A stretch of DNA of 64,000 nt from Bacteroidaceae bacterium (GCA_017442185.1 JAFSAT010000025.1:102081-166080), one strand, 5' to 3'. Positions 1 to 9,212 are shown, numbered from the stretch's first letter. The notes: generated from the letters alone by a model not told the origin. Made by a program: numbers and translations.

Positions 1-798
1 ATCGAGGGAATGATGCAGGATGGAAAAGCCTTACAGTGTGGAACATCACACTTCCTCGGACAAAATTTTGCCAAGGCCTTTAATGTGCAGTTTGTCGATA
101 AACAGAATAAGCTCGATTATGTTTGGGCTACATCGTGGGGCGTTTCCACTCGTTTGATGGGTGCGCTGATTATGACACACTCCGATGATAATGGTCTTGT
201 GCTTCCTCCTGCACTTGCGCCAATTCAGGTGGTTGTCGTGCCTATATACAAGAATCAAGAACAACTTGATGCCATTAGCGCCAAGGTGAGCGAATTTACA
301 TCCGAGCTGCGCAAAATGGGAGTGAGTGTGAAATTTGACGATGCCGACAATAAACGCCCCGGCTTTAAATTTGCCGAATATGAGCTGAAAGGAGTGCCTG
401 TGCGTTTGGTGCTCGGAGCACGCGACCTTGAGAATGGTACCATAGAGGTTATGCGACGCGACACACTCGAGAAAGAGACACGCCCCATCGACGGTATCAG
501 CACATACGTAAAAGAGCTGCTCGACGAGATACAGAAGAATCTGCACAAAAAAGCGCTTGACATGCGAGAGGCATGCACACGCACAGTCGACACTTATGAT
601 GACTTTAAAGTGGAGATAGAGAAGGGTGGATTTATACTTGCTCATTGGGATGGCACTCCCGAGACCGAAGAGCTGATAAAGAACGAAACAAAGGCAACCA
701 TACGCTGTATTCCATTAGGCTGGGATGAGACGCCCGGTGTATGTATGGTGACAGGCAAACCCTCGGCTCGTCGTGTACTTTTTGCAAGAGCTTATTGA
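1..798 (+). CDS. proS: Prolyl-tRNA synthetase, C-terminal part (5' end outside window)
   Basis: This is the last 266 codons of a class II prolyl-tRNA synthetase, which charges tRNA-Pro with proline in the cytoplasm. The frame is open from base 1 (I-E-G before the first Met), so the gene begins upstream of the window. The motif [16 protein letters not shown] and the C-terminal end RRVLFARAY are typical of the archaeal/eukaryotic-type ProRS that Bacteroidetes carry. The C-terminal zinc-binding domain looks degenerate: CMVTGK stands where CxxCGK is usual, so one cysteine ligand is Thr. This may be a lineage feature. It is followed 53 bp later by an unrelated membrane enzyme on the same strand. 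Confidence 0.95.
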   Translation: MEGMMQDGKALQCGTSHFLGQNFAKAFNVQFVDKQNKLDYVWATSWGVSTRLMGALIMTHSDDNGLVLPPALAPIQVVVVPIYKNQEQLDAISAKVSEFTSELRKMGVSVKFDDADNKRPGFKFAEYELKGVPVRLVLGARDLENGTIEVMRRDTLEKETRPIDGISTYVKELLDEIQKNLHKKALDMREACTRTVDTYDDFKVEIEKGGFILAHWDGTPETEELIKNETKATIRCIPLGWDETPGVCMVTGKPSARRVLFARAY

Positions 799-830
799 TG
801 ATGCGAAAGTGAACATCACAGTTGTTAATG

Positions 831-838
831 TAATTTTG
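831..838 (+). promoter_or_regulatory. Candidate -7 element (TAATTTTG)
   Basis: The octamer fits TAnnTTTG, the -7 box of the Bacteroidetes primary sigma factor. No good TTTG -33 box stands 19-21 bp upstream. It would start a transcript about 7 nt before the ATG at 852, giving a very short leader. Confidence 0.35.
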
Positions 839-851
839 CTTATACACTCCT

Positions 852-2618
852 ATGCAATATTTAATAATGTCATTAGTTCTGTGGGGCTTGGGGCATGGTG
901 CATATCTGATGCTTAATAAAGGTATTATGCATAATGCCAAAGGCCAACAATTGCGCCGTTATCTTGTGGCTTCGATATTGGCCGTTGCACCCGCAGGTAT
1001 TGTCGGAGCAGATGTCTGTTCTCCGGCAATGCTAATGGTGTTGCTGACGTCGTTAACGTGGATGATAAGCTATCCGCTTATGTACCATTTGACAAACAGA
1101 CACGCCTCGCCCGAATATGACAATCATTTTGATATGGCATTCGGAATATATGTATATGGTTGGCTGTCGGGGCTTTTGATTGCAGTTCCCGGTGCAGGGT
1201 ATTTTGTGGGCTTTCTGGAATTTCTTTTGTTGATGCTGCCAATATCATTATGGATATACTACGTAGTGTGCAAAGGATGTATAGACGCCGCCGGCATGAA
1301 AATGTTGCAAGAGACACATTACAACGAAATTATAGAATTTATTCGCTCTTTCCATCCGGTGAGGGTTATTCTGTCGGGTGTCGGCATTGCTCTTGTGCTG
1401 GCGTGTTGCGTGGCCGTGACAATCTCAGATACCCATCTACATGGTAATCTTGAAATCTGGCAGACGATTGCTGTTGTTGCTCTTGTATTGTTCTTTACAG
1501 TTTATCTGTGGAAACCGAAACGCGGATTGTTTGTGAGAACCGGTGTTGCCGAACTTTACGATGTTGTTAAAGAATATGTCAGCAACAACGAAAAGTATAT
1601 CAGCAATATGAAGCAGAGAACAGAGGGGTTGCAAGTAACGCAAAGGGTAAAAAACGATACGCCTCACAGCATCTTTCTTGTGATTGGAGAGTCTGCATCA
1701 CGCGATTTCATGAAAGCCTTCAACAATTCTGTGGATGTGGAAAATACTCCGTGGATGAATAATTTAATGCAGAATGAAAAGCAGTGTGTGATGTTCCCGA
1801 ATGCCTACGCTTGCGGAACACAAACTGTCCCGACGCTCGAAAAGGCTCTTACGGAGTATAATCAATATGATGGCGGACAATTCTTTACATCGTGTTCAAT
1901 TGTTGATGTTGCCCATAAACTTGGTTACAAGGTACATTGGTATAGCAATCAAGGGCATTTGGGCGCAGCCGACACTCCTATTACGCTTGTCGCAAACACC
2001 TCGGAGGTTGCAAAATGGACTAAACAGGAGCTTAATAAGGTTCAATATGATGAGGCTCTATTGGACTTCCTCGACGAAATAGACTCTGAATGCAATAATT
2101 TCGTGGTACTCCATCTTAAAGGAAGCCATTTTAATTTTGAGAATCGCTTTCCTGAGAAAAATCGTCAGTGGGGCAGGCCGGGTGTTAACGATAATATTGC
2201 GAACTATAAAAATTCCATACATTATACCGACAGCGTATTACAACGCTTTTTCGATTATGGATGTAAAAAGCTGAATATGCAAGCTATGGTATATCTTTCC
2301 GACCATGGCTGTTCGCCCAAACATCCTCGTGAACGCAGTTTTGTTAAATTTATGCATTCGCGTATTCCTTTGATGGTGTGGATGAGTGAGCGTTATATGC
2401 AGTTGCACCCCGAAAGAGCCGAGGCGCTAAGAGCCAACAGCGGATGCCATTGGACAAATGACTTGTTGTATGAACTTGTGTGTGGGGTGTTTGATGTTGA
2501 GAGCAATCATTTTAAAGAGAGTAATTCTTTGGCACATAAGGAGTACTCTCATACAGCCGACACGTTGCTGAATGGTAAGATAAAACTTTCCGAGGATAGC
2601 GGAATTATTGATTTGTAA
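852..2618 (+). CDS. Phosphoethanolamine-transferase-like inner membrane protein (alkaline phosphatase superfamily)
   Basis: The protein has 588 aa: an N-terminal half with about five hydrophobic segments (roughly 1-25, 37-81, 97-140, 170-191, 202-221) and a C-terminal periplasmic sulfatase-fold domain. The motif VIGESASRD near residue 277, CGTQT at 321-325 (a nucleophilic Thr is expected here) and LSDHG near 480 are the metal/nucleophile signatures of EptA/CptA-type transferases, which move phosphoethanolamine from phosphatidylethanolamine to lipid A or core sugars. The membrane part is more divergent than in EptA, so the acceptor is unknown. A second Met at residue 6 (867) could be the start. 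It ends 4 bp from a convergent GT10 gene, among other envelope genes. Confidence 0.8.
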   Translation: MQYLIMSLVLWGLGHGAYLMLNKGIMHNAKGQQLRRYLVASILAVAPAGIVGADVCSPAMLMVLLTSLTWMISYPLMYHLTNRHASPEYDNHFDMAFGIYVYGWLSGLLIAVPGAGYFVGFLEFLLLMLPISLWIYYVVCKGCIDAAGMKMLQETHYNEIIEFIRSFHPVRVILSGVGIALVLACCVAVTISDTHLHGNLEIWQTIAVVALVLFFTVYLWKPKRGLFVRTGVAELYDVVKEYVSNNEKYISNMKQRTEGLQVTQRVKNDTPHSIFLVIGESASRDFMKAFNNSVDVENTPWMNNLMQNEKQCVMFPNAYACGTQTVPTLEKALTEYNQYDGGQFFTSCSIVDVAHKLGYKVHWYSNQGHLGAADTPITLVANTSEVAKWTKQELNKVQYDEALLDFLDEIDSECNNFVVLHLKGSHFNFENRFPEKNRQWGRPGVNDNIANYKNSIHYTDSVLQRFFDYGCKKLNMQAMVYLSDHGCSPKHPRERSFVKFMHSRIPLMVWMSERYMQLHPERAEALRANSGCHWTNDLLYELVCGVFDVESNHFKESNSLAHKEYSHTADTLLNGKIKLSEDSGIIDL

Positions 2619-2622
2619 TCTG

Positions 2623-3666
2623 TTATTTTATAAAGGCTTTCTTGTTGAATAGTCGTGCCAAAGTACGTTGTAGTTTGAAGATGTTGCGCTTGATGAGGTA
2701 GTTATATATATTATGTATGCTGTGCAACGAATTTGCAGGCTTAACTGTGATGCTCTTCTTGGGTTTTGAGGGGTCTAATGTGTCGAGACATCGTGCAATG
2801 TAGTTGAACATGTTGTATTCGTCGAGACACATTCTTTTACACTCCCTAAGCAGGGGCTTTGCCGTTTCGTAAGTGTCTTGCGCAAGAAGCGCATCTATGG
2901 TTTTTACGCACTCATCAAAGTTGTTTATGTCTATTGCAGTGTATGAGCCCTCGGGAAAATAGTCGCCTATGTTGGTGCAGCCATAGTAGATGGGGTAGCT
3001 TTCACCGATATAACAGTCGGCAATCTTTTCTGTCCAATAGTATTTGGCAGAGGTGTTCTCTATTACAATTTGGTATTTGTATGGCCGGGTTACCTCTAAC
3101 TTATCTTGGAAATCTCTGTATCCTCGCCCGAATACGTCGAGCTTGTCGCCATAATACTCTTTGAGGCGTTCTACAAATTCGATTCTCTTAAGGTGTCCGC
3201 TTGTGAATGCTTTGTTGCTGCTGACCACCGATATGAGTTTTGTTTTTTGCGGTGTGGGTGTTGCACGCAATGTGTCAAAATCTACAGGCGGTCTTTTTGC
3301 TTTTGCTGCGGGCAAGGATAGTCCGGCGAACCAAGGCAATATTGCCGGGGTGTATATTACGTTTTTGTGTTTCAGTGTCTCCTGGCATGAACAAACGATG
3401 CCGAATTGTCGACAATAGTCGTTGGGGTAGGCGAGTACGTTTAACGGCTCGCTTGTGGTGAGCATAAGATTTTCGGGAGCAACGTTGAAGGTGGTCTTCT
3501 TTTTTAATGTCTTGCCGCGTATGACAACAAAATCGGGGTCGGGTATAATCTCATTTATGTAGAATAGGTATTTCCCACAAGATGATATACCTTGCTGTCC
3601 CTTGGTTTGTCTCAGAAGCCCTTTGCTGGAGCCTCCTGTTTGTGTTATCAGTATAACTTTATACAT
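2623..3666 (-). CDS. Glycosyltransferase family 10 (fucosyltransferase-like)
   Basis: A 347-aa cytoplasmic glycosyltransferase with no signal peptide. The segment YQIVIENTSAKYYWTEKI followed by PIYYGC and FPEGSY is the GDP-sugar-binding C-terminal signature of GT10 alpha-1,3/1,4-fucosyltransferases. In Bacteroidales these usually decorate O-antigen, capsule or lipooligosaccharide with fucose. The start overlaps the stop of the upstream acyltransferase gene by 8 bp, so the two are co-transcribed and probably act on the same surface glycolipid. The family assignment is firm; donor and acceptor are not. Confidence 0.85.
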   Translation of the reverse strand: MYKVILITQTGGSSKGLLRQTKGQQGISSCGKYLFYINEIIPDPDFVVIRGKTLKKKTTFNVAPENLMLTTSEPLNVLAYPNDYCRQFGIVCSCQETLKHKNVIYTPAILPWFAGLSLPAAKAKRPPVDFDTLRATPTPQKTKLISVVSSNKAFTSGHLKRIEFVERLKEYYGDKLDVFGRGYRDFQDKLEVTRPYKYQIVIENTSAKYYWTEKIADCYIGESYPIYYGCTNIGDYFPEGSYTAIDINNFDECVKTIDALLAQDTYETAKPLLRECKRMCLDEYNMFNYIARCLDTLDPSKPKKSITVKPANSLHSIHNIYNYLIKRNIFKLQRTLARLFNKKAFIK

Positions 3667-4636
3667 CTTTCTGTTTCTCCTTTTCTTTTCTTGCTTTTTC
3701 TCTTTCCGCCAAAATGCGTCGGTCTTCGATACGCTTTTTTTCGCGTGCTATTTGTCCCTCTCGTGTACGCTTCCATCTGTTGTGTGTCCACAACCACAGT
3801 TCGGGGCTCTCTTTTATGCTCTCTTCGAGTATCTTATAATATTGGTTTGTTAATTCAAGTTCGGGAAGAGTGGATGCGTCGTCGGCCATTGGCTCAAAGT
3901 GTGCAATGTATTTACCTCTTCTTATACGTTTGAATCGCAAAAAGAATACAGCGCTGCTTGTGCGGCGTGCAATTTTTTCGGTTCCTGTAAATACGGGGGT
4001 TTCTTGATTGAAAAATGTGAGCCAGTGGTTTATGGCTTCCCATGTGGGCACTTGGTCGGCAATGAAGCCTATTAAAAACTTTTGTCCCTGTTTGCCTATC
4101 TCTACTATTCGGCGCAGTGTGGCGGCCATTGCTATATTCTCCGAACCATATTGGTTGCGCAGTTTCTTGAAGAGATTGTCGAAACGTTTGTTTTCTAACG
4201 GGTGGTATATCTGTCCTATTGCAAGATTTTCGTGATTAAGCCACAGTGGCATTGAGGTTGCAAATTCCCAATTGAATGTATGTGCCATGTAAACGACTAC
4301 CGATTGGTTGCGTTCTATTGCTGCGTTCACTTCGTCAAGCCCGGTGAATTGCAGACGCCTACGCACTCTCTCTTTGCTCATGCCGTAGAATTTCATCGTC
4401 TCTACAAAATAGTCGCACAGAGCATGATAAAATCTCTTCTCGATTGAGATTATTTCGTCCATGCTCTTTTCTGGGAATGAATTTGTGAGATTTTTGCGTA
4501 CTATCTTGCGGCGGTAACGGGCAATGTAGTATATCGGATAATAGAGAAAGTCTGAGATGCAGTATAGTATTCTGAACGGTAGCAGCGACATCAGATACCA
4601 AAAAAACAGAACTAAATAGAAAAATACAGCCGACAT
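3659..4636 (-). CDS. Lipid A biosynthesis (LpxL/HtrB-type) lysophospholipid acyltransferase
   Basis: A membrane-bound acyltransferase of about 325 aa that adds a secondary acyl chain to a lipid A precursor. It has one N-terminal hydrophobic segment, the catalytic HX4E signature (HTFNWE, in VYMAHTFNWEF) and a highly charged C-terminus rich in Lys, Arg and Glu. I chose the start at 4636 (MSAVFFYL); a longer reading to 4672 adds 12 polar residues before the membrane anchor and runs to within 14 bp of the tRNA-Arg 3' end. It is the first gene of a two-gene unit with the GT10 gene. Assignment to the family is secure; chain length and position specificity are not visible. Confidence 0.88.
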   Translation of the reverse strand: MSAVFFYLVLFFWYLMSLLPFRILYCISDFLYYPIYYIARYRRKIVRKNLTNSFPEKSMDEIISIEKRFYHALCDYFVETMKFYGMSKERVRRRLQFTGLDEVNAAIERNQSVVVYMAHTFNWEFATSMPLWLNHENLAIGQIYHPLENKRFDNLFKKLRNQYGSENIAMAATLRRIVEIGKQGQKFLIGFIADQVPTWEAINHWLTFFNQETPVFTGTEKIARRTSSAVFFLRFKRIRRGKYIAHFEPMADDASTLPELELTNQYYKILEESIKESPELWLWTHNRWKRTREGQIAREKKRIEDRRILAEREKARKEKEKQKDV

Positions 4637-4685
4637 TGTTTGATTTTGTGTAGGGTTTATATGTGGTCGCAAATGTGTTTGTTTG

Positions 4686-4759
4686 TGACTCCGCTGGGAT
4701 TCAAACCCAGGACCTTCGGAACCGGAATCCGATGCTCTATTCAGCTAAGCTACGGAGCC
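4686..4759 (-). tRNA. tRNA-Arg, anticodon CCG
   Basis: Read on the minus strand it folds as a 74-nt cloverleaf: 7-bp acceptor stem GGCTCCG/CGGAGTC with discriminator A, anticodon stem TCGGA/TCCGA, loop TTCCGGT giving anticodon CCG (codon CGG), and a T arm with GTTTGAATC-like core (GGGTTTGAATCCC). CCA is not encoded. A TATCTTTG box on the same strand at 4801-4808 probably serves as its promoter. Confidence 0.95.
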
Positions 4760-4800
4760 ATCATGCCATGGCTGCGAGTGGCTTCTCTTCTCGCAATGGA

Positions 4801-4808
4801 CAAAGATA
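4801..4808 (-). promoter_or_regulatory. Candidate -7 element of tRNA-Arg (TATCTTTG)
   Basis: On the minus strand the sequence is TATCTTTG, a full match to TAnnTTTG, about 42 bp upstream of the mature tRNA 5' end. It lies at the tRNA-proximal edge of the first 86-bp repeat. The -33 region is not convincing. Confidence 0.45.
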
Positions 4809-5063
4809 CGAATAAACGAGCGAAATAATATCAAGCTTGCTTGAATATTTTTTCTTAGCGAGTGGAAGTATCTTCGAGGCTTGCCTCAGTGATACGAATA
4901 AACGAGCGAAATAATATCAAGCTTGCTTGAATATTTTTCTCAGCGAGTGTAAGTATCTTCGAGGCTTGCCTCAATGATACGAATAAACGAGCGAAATAAT
5001 ATCAAGCTTGCTTGAATATTTTTTTCTCAGCGAGTGGAAGTATCTTCGAGGCTTGCCTCAAAG
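4805..5063. repeat. Three tandem copies of an ~86-bp repeat
   Basis: Units run 4805-4890 (86 bp), 4891-4975 (85 bp) and 4976-5063 (88 bp), with the first ~11 bases of a fourth unit after 5063. They differ by single substitutions and by the length of a T run. Each unit has two small hairpins with TT loops: TCAAGC-TT-GCTTGA and GAGGC-TT-GCCTC. The remainder of the gap to the asnA promoter (5075-5213) is AT-rich with nothing recognisable. No CRISPR spacers or open frames are present. Read on the minus strand, the unit boundaries resemble the tRNA promoter box (TATCTTTG, TATCACTG, TATCATTG, TACCTTTG), so the array may be a tandem duplication of the tRNA upstream region. Confidence 0.9.
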
Positions 5064-5213
5064 GTACGAATAAATTATTCAAAAATCACGTTAATTTGTA
5101 AAAAACGCTCTTATTGCCTTTTTCTCCTCTGCAATATCCGGAATTTTCTCGACTGCGATGTTTGATAAATCGCTCGCTTTACCGTAATAAATCAGAAAAT
5201 ATGCTTCTCGATT

Positions 5214-5245
5214 CTTGCAATGACAAATAAATGATGTTATCTTTG
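5214..5245 (+). promoter_or_regulatory. asnA promoter (CTTG-N20-TATCTTTG)
   Basis: The -33 box CTTG (5214-5217) and -7 box TATCTTTG (5238-5245) stand 20 bp apart, matching the Bacteroidetes consensus at all but one position. Predicted transcription start is near 5250, leaving a leader of about 65 nt before asnA. Confidence 0.7.
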
Positions 5246-5316
5246 CAAGCAAAATTGCAAAGCAGTTTGAATTGTGATATATATTTATCCTATTTTAACG
5301 ACAAATTGTCAGTAGA

Positions 5317-6354
5317 ATGAAACTTTACGAACTTCCGGGCGAATATAAACCGTTGCTCGACCTTAAACAGACTGAGCTTGCCATAAAGCAGATAAAGGAG
5401 ATTTTTCAGTTGAACCTTTCATCCTCGCTCTGTTTGAGGCGTGTAACAGCTCCGCTGTTTGTGTTGCAAGGCACCGGGCTTAACGATGATTTGACAGGAA
5501 CCGAGCATGCGGTAAGTTTTCCTATTCAAGATATGAATGGGGCTGTGGCCGAGGTGGTACATTCGCTTGCAAAATGGAAGCGTGTCACCCTTGCCGATTA
5601 TGAGATTACTCCCGGGCATGGTATTTATACGGATATGAATGCCATTCGTGCGCATGAAGAGCTGGATAATCTTCATTCTCTGTACGTAGATCAATGGGAT
5701 TGGGAGCGTGTCATGACCGAGGATGAGCGAACAGTGGCATTCCTTTGCAGTGTGGTAGAGGATATTTACACTGCTATATTACACACAGAATTTGCCATAA
5801 GCGAACATTATCCGCAGCTGGTACCGTCGCTGCCAAAGAAAATTACTTTTATTCACTCGGAGGAGCTGCTTGCAAAATATCCAACCCTAACGGCTAAAGA
5901 ACGCGAAGAACGCATAACACGCGAGTTCGGCGCCGTATTTATAATAGGTATAGGTGGAAAACTGAGCAATGGCGAGCCGCACGATAATCGTGCACCGGAC
6001 TATGACGATTACAGCACGCGCAACGAGGCCGGCTATGAGGGGTTGAACGGCGACCTTCTCATCTGGTCGGAGGTTCTGGGAAAAGCAGTGGAGCTTTCAT
6101 CGATGGGTATACGCGTGGATAAAAAAGCCCTGCTCCATCAGTTGCAACTGTCGGGAAAAGAGGAGCGTCTAGAATTATATTTTCACAAACGACTGCTCGC
6201 CGGAACATTGCCGTTGAGTATTGGTGGCGGAATAGGACAGTCGCGTTTGTGTATGTTGCTTTTGAAAAAGGCACATATAGGCGAAATTCAGGCGAGCATC
6301 TGGCCCTGCGAAATGCGTAGCGCTTGCAAGGCTTTGAATATACCTCTTATTTGA
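5317..6354 (+). CDS. asnA: Aspartate--ammonia ligase (asparagine synthetase A)
   Basis: A cytoplasmic enzyme of 345 aa that makes asparagine from aspartate, ammonia and ATP. It is full length for the class II synthetase-like AsnA family (about 330-345 aa). Recognisable stretches are RRVTAPLFV, GTGLNDDLTG, the WDWERV motif and the C-terminal GGGIGQSR motif 3, which binds ATP. It has its own promoter and a 65-nt leader. The ung gene follows 19 bp downstream and is probably co-transcribed. Confidence 0.97.
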   Translation: MKLYELPGEYKPLLDLKQTELAIKQIKEIFQLNLSSSLCLRRVTAPLFVLQGTGLNDDLTGTEHAVSFPIQDMNGAVAEVVHSLAKWKRVTLADYEITPGHGIYTDMNAIRAHEELDNLHSLYVDQWDWERVMTEDERTVAFLCSVVEDIYTAILHTEFAISEHYPQLVPSLPKKITFIHSEELLAKYPTLTAKEREERITREFGAVFIIGIGGKLSNGEPHDNRAPDYDDYSTRNEAGYEGLNGDLLIWSEVLGKAVELSSMGIRVDKKALLHQLQLSGKEERLELYFHKRLLAGTLPLSIGGGIGQSRLCMLLLKKAHIGEIQASIWPCEMRSACKALNIPLI

Positions 6355-6373
6355 TTACGAAATTTCCAATATC

Positions 6374-7039
6374 ATGGACGTAAGAATAGAGGAGAGCTGG
6401 AAAGAGCAACTTGCCGAGGAATTTTCCCGTCCCTACTTTGAGCAATTGGTAACTTTCGTGCGCAATGAATATATGAGCGGAACGCCCGTTTATCCCCCGG
6501 CGAAACTTATCTTCAATGCGTTCGACCATTGCCCGTTCAATAATGTAAAGGTGGTTATTTTGGGGCAAGACCCTTATCACGGCGCAGGTCAGGCAAACGG
6601 TTTGTGCTTCTCGGTTAACAAAGGTGTGCCTTTTCCACCCTCGCTGATGAATATCTTCAAGGAGGTCTCCGATGATACGGGTGCTCCACCTCCTGCGGAT
6701 GGCGATCTTACACGTTGGAGCAACCAAGGTGTATTGTTGCTCAATGCCACACTTACTGTGCGCTCGGGCTGCGCCGGTTCTCATCAGAAAAAAGGTTGGG
6801 AAGAATTTACAGATGCAGTAATACGAATACTTGCGCAAAAGCGCGAACATCTTGTGTTTATTCTTTGGGGCAGCTATGCACAAAAGAAAGGTGCCTTTAT
6901 CGACCGCAATCGCCATCTTGTGCTCTCCTCGCCACATCCATCACCCCTGTCGGCCTATCATGGTTTTTTTGGTAATCACCATTTTTCTTTAGCAAACGAC
7001 TATTTGCAATCACACGGAAAAGCACCCGTCGTGTGGTGA
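6374..7039 (+). CDS. ung: Uracil-DNA glycosylase, family 1
   Basis: This 221-aa enzyme removes uracil from DNA as the first step of base excision repair. It carries the complete family 1 signature: water-activating GQDPYHG (Asp66) and the minor-groove loop HPSPLSAYHGFFG near residues 187-199. Length is normal for the family. It lies 19 bp after asnA. No strong terminator follows; the gap to the TetR gene holds that gene's promoter. Confidence 0.97.
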   Translation: MDVRIEESWKEQLAEEFSRPYFEQLVTFVRNEYMSGTPVYPPAKLIFNAFDHCPFNNVKVVILGQDPYHGAGQANGLCFSVNKGVPFPPSLMNIFKEVSDDTGAPPPADGDLTRWSNQGVLLLNATLTVRSGCAGSHQKKGWEEFTDAVIRILAQKREHLVFILWGSYAQKKGAFIDRNRHLVLSSPHPSPLSAYHGFFGNHHFSLANDYLQSHGKAPVVW

Positions 7040-7117
7040 AGTGCACAGTGAAAACTGCTCCTTTGTACTAAAAAAACTTAACATCAGACGAAGTTCTCAA
7101 ATTTTGTCTAAAAACTT

Positions 7118-7149
7118 TTTGCGACAGGAAAGTTTTCTTTGTAACTTTG
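7118..7149 (+). promoter_or_regulatory. Promoter of the TetR/RND operon (TTTG-N20-TAACTTTG)
   Basis: A perfect match to the Bacteroidetes consensus: TTTG at 7118-7121, 20-bp spacer, TAACTTTG at 7142-7149. The start of transcription is expected near 7155, about 20 nt before the TetR ATG. As the pump genes follow on the same strand, this promoter likely drives them and may be autoregulated by TetR. Confidence 0.75.
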
Positions 7150-7176
7150 CACGCAAAACGTGGCAAACATTAAAAA

Positions 7177-7857
7177 ATGGCAAAAAAAGGAGAAAACAGT
7201 GCAGGAGATGTGCGTTTGCGCATAATAGAGTGTGCAAGCAAACTTTTTCTTACACGTGGAATAAAAGATGTAAAGATGGATGATATAGCCAAGGAGCTAT
7301 CCATGAGCAAGAGAACCATCTATGAACGTTTCCCGGATAAGCAGGAATTACTTTTTGAATGTCTCAAACGCATCCATATTTTCATTGCAGAAAAATCTCG
7401 CCCCTATCTTAGAGATTCATCGCACAGCAGCCTTGATGTTGCACTATATCTGTATGATATATATTTCAATGTGTTGAGTCGCGTAAATAAAAAATTCTTT
7501 ATAGAACTTGCACGCTATCCCGAGGTGCAGCAAGTGAGCAACAAGCATAAGGATATTCGTCGTCGCCGATTCGAGGCATGGATGCAAAAGTGTGTCGACG
7601 ATGGATTTTTCAGAAAAGATATAAACTTTGAAATCCTGCTCTATATTTTGCAGCGCGATATAGAATTGCTAAGCACCACCGACAATTTCCCACAATATAC
7701 AGCGCATGAGCTTGGACGTGCATTCATTCTTTTCTATCTGCGTGGAATATGCACAGATAAAGGGCAAGATGTGATAGAGGAATATATACGCAGCAAAGAG
7801 AAGTACGAAGAATTCAAATTTGAAGAATTTTCAGAAAACAGATATAAGAAAAAATAA
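7177..7857 (+). CDS. TetR/AcrR family transcriptional regulator
   Basis: A DNA-binding repressor of 226 aa. The N-terminal helix-turn-helix lies near residues 10-60, with the core FLTRGIKDVKMDDIAKEL and the recognition region SKRTIYERFPDKQELL that is diagnostic of TetR proteins. The C-terminal ligand-binding domain is not identifiable to a subtype. It is the first gene of a run with TolC, adaptor, RND pump and PII-like genes (gap of 14 bp to the TolC gene), so it most likely senses a pump substrate and controls the operon from within. Confidence 0.93.
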   Translation: MAKKGENSAGDVRLRIIECASKLFLTRGIKDVKMDDIAKELSMSKRTIYERFPDKQELLFECLKRIHIFIAEKSRPYLRDSSHSSLDVALYLYDIYFNVLSRVNKKFFIELARYPEVQQVSNKHKDIRRRRFEAWMQKCVDDGFFRKDINFEILLYILQRDIELLSTTDNFPQYTAHELGRAFILFYLRGICTDKGQDVIEEYIRSKEKYEEFKFEEFSENRYKKK

Positions 7858-7871
7858 ATACACAGAGAGTT

Positions 7872-9197
7872 ATGAACAGGAAAATGCGATTAAAAACAGT
7901 CACTGCAATGTTGGTGCTCTTCGCAACACTGACTTTTGCGCAAGAAAGCAAGCCGAAAATGAATCTTACGCTCGACAGGGCGGTAGAGCTTGCACTAAGC
8001 GAAAACCCTACCATTAAAGTAGCCGAGCAGGAGATACAACTCAAAGAGGTATCTAAAAAAGAGGCTTGGCAAAACCTACTCCCTTCCGTTACTCTTGACG
8101 GGACAATATCCTACAACATAAAAGTTGCAGAGATAAAAACCAGCATGGGTAGCTTTAAAATGGGTATGGACGATTCAAATACATGGAACGGAGCCATCAA
8201 CGTATCATTGCCGCTATATGCTCCGGCAGCCTATCGCACCATAACCATGACCAAGCGAGATATAGAACTTGCAGTCGAAAAGAGCCGAGGCTCCAAAATA
8301 GACCTGATTAATCAAGTAACTAAAGCATTCTACCAGCTTATGTTGGCACAAGACTCATACGAGGTGTTGATGCAAAACTACAAACAAGCCGAGCTGAACT
8401 ACGATATAGTAAAAGCAAAATTCGAGCAGGGCAGTGTAAGCGAATATGACAAGATAAGTTCCGAGGTGCAACTGCGCAGCGCATGGCCCAATGTCGTGAG
8501 CGGACAGAATGCAGTGGAACTCGCCAAATTACAACTGAAAGTGCTTATGGGCATAACAGCAGATGTAGATATTGTAACAGATGACAAGCTCATCAACTAT
8601 GAGAACGAGATGCAGAAAACCACAATCGAAGCAAGCAATCTCTCGCTCGACAACAACAGCACACTGCGTCAGATAGACCTCAACGGTGAACTGTTGAACC
8701 AGACTCGCAAGATGCTGAAGACAAACTTTCACCCCACTATCGCTCTTGTAGGTTCCTATCAATATCAATCAATGTCCAATACAAATTGGGAAATAAACAA
8801 CTACAATTGGAGCAACGCCTCGTCACTAACACTGTCGCTCAGTATTCCTCTGTTCAAGGCAAGTAACTTCACAAAGCTGAAAAGCAACAAGATACAACAG
8901 TGGCAACTTGCCGAGAATCGTCTGAACACAGAGCGCATGTTGCGCATGCAGGCACAAAGCTACCTCGATAATATGACAGCAAGCGCCGAGCAGCTTCAAT
9001 CAAACAAGCAAGCAGTGGAACTTGCCAAGAAAGGTTTGCAGATAAGCCAAAAACGCTACGATGTGGGCAAAGGAACAATCTTGGAACTGAATAATTCCCA
9101 AGTATCTCTTACAAACGTACAACTAACATACAATAATTCCATTTACGAATATCTTGTGGCAAAATCGGAATTAAACACAGTTTTAGGAAAAGAATAA
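7872..9197 (+). CDS. TolC-family outer membrane efflux channel
   Basis: 441 aa with a signal peptide (cleavage expected after TLTFA). The sequence has the two-fold repeated helical hairpins of outer membrane efflux proteins: ALSENPTIKVAEQEIQLKE near the N-terminus and KKGLQISQKRYDVGKGTI near the C-terminus, with a LN.SQVSLTNVQL-type segment after it. The trimer would form the outer membrane and periplasmic tunnel of the pump encoded by the next two genes. It is 14 bp after the TetR gene and 15 bp before the adaptor gene. Confidence 0.93.
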   Translation: MNRKMRLKTVTAMLVLFATLTFAQESKPKMNLTLDRAVELALSENPTIKVAEQEIQLKEVSKKEAWQNLLPSVTLDGTISYNIKVAEIKTSMGSFKMGMDDSNTWNGAINVSLPLYAPAAYRTITMTKRDIELAVEKSRGSKIDLINQVTKAFYQLMLAQDSYEVLMQNYKQAELNYDIVKAKFEQGSVSEYDKISSEVQLRSAWPNVVSGQNAVELAKLQLKVLMGITADVDIVTDDKLINYENEMQKTTIEASNLSLDNNSTLRQIDLNGELLNQTRKMLKTNFHPTIALVGSYQYQSMSNTNWEINNYNWSNASSLTLSLSIPLFKASNFTKLKSNKIQQWQLAENRLNTERMLRMQAQSYLDNMTASAEQLQSNKQAVELAKKGLQISQKRYDVGKGTILELNNSQVSLTNVQLTYNNSIYEYLVAKSELNTVLGKE

Positions 9198-9212
9198 AAA
9201 AATATACACACA

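Noticed and set aside
4640..4828. 62-codon plus-strand frame over the tRNA
   Set aside because: It is the complement of tRNA-Arg and the first repeat; no coding features.
4805..5063. CRISPR array
   Set aside because: The repeats are contiguous with no variable spacers and are 86 bp long; no cas genes are near.
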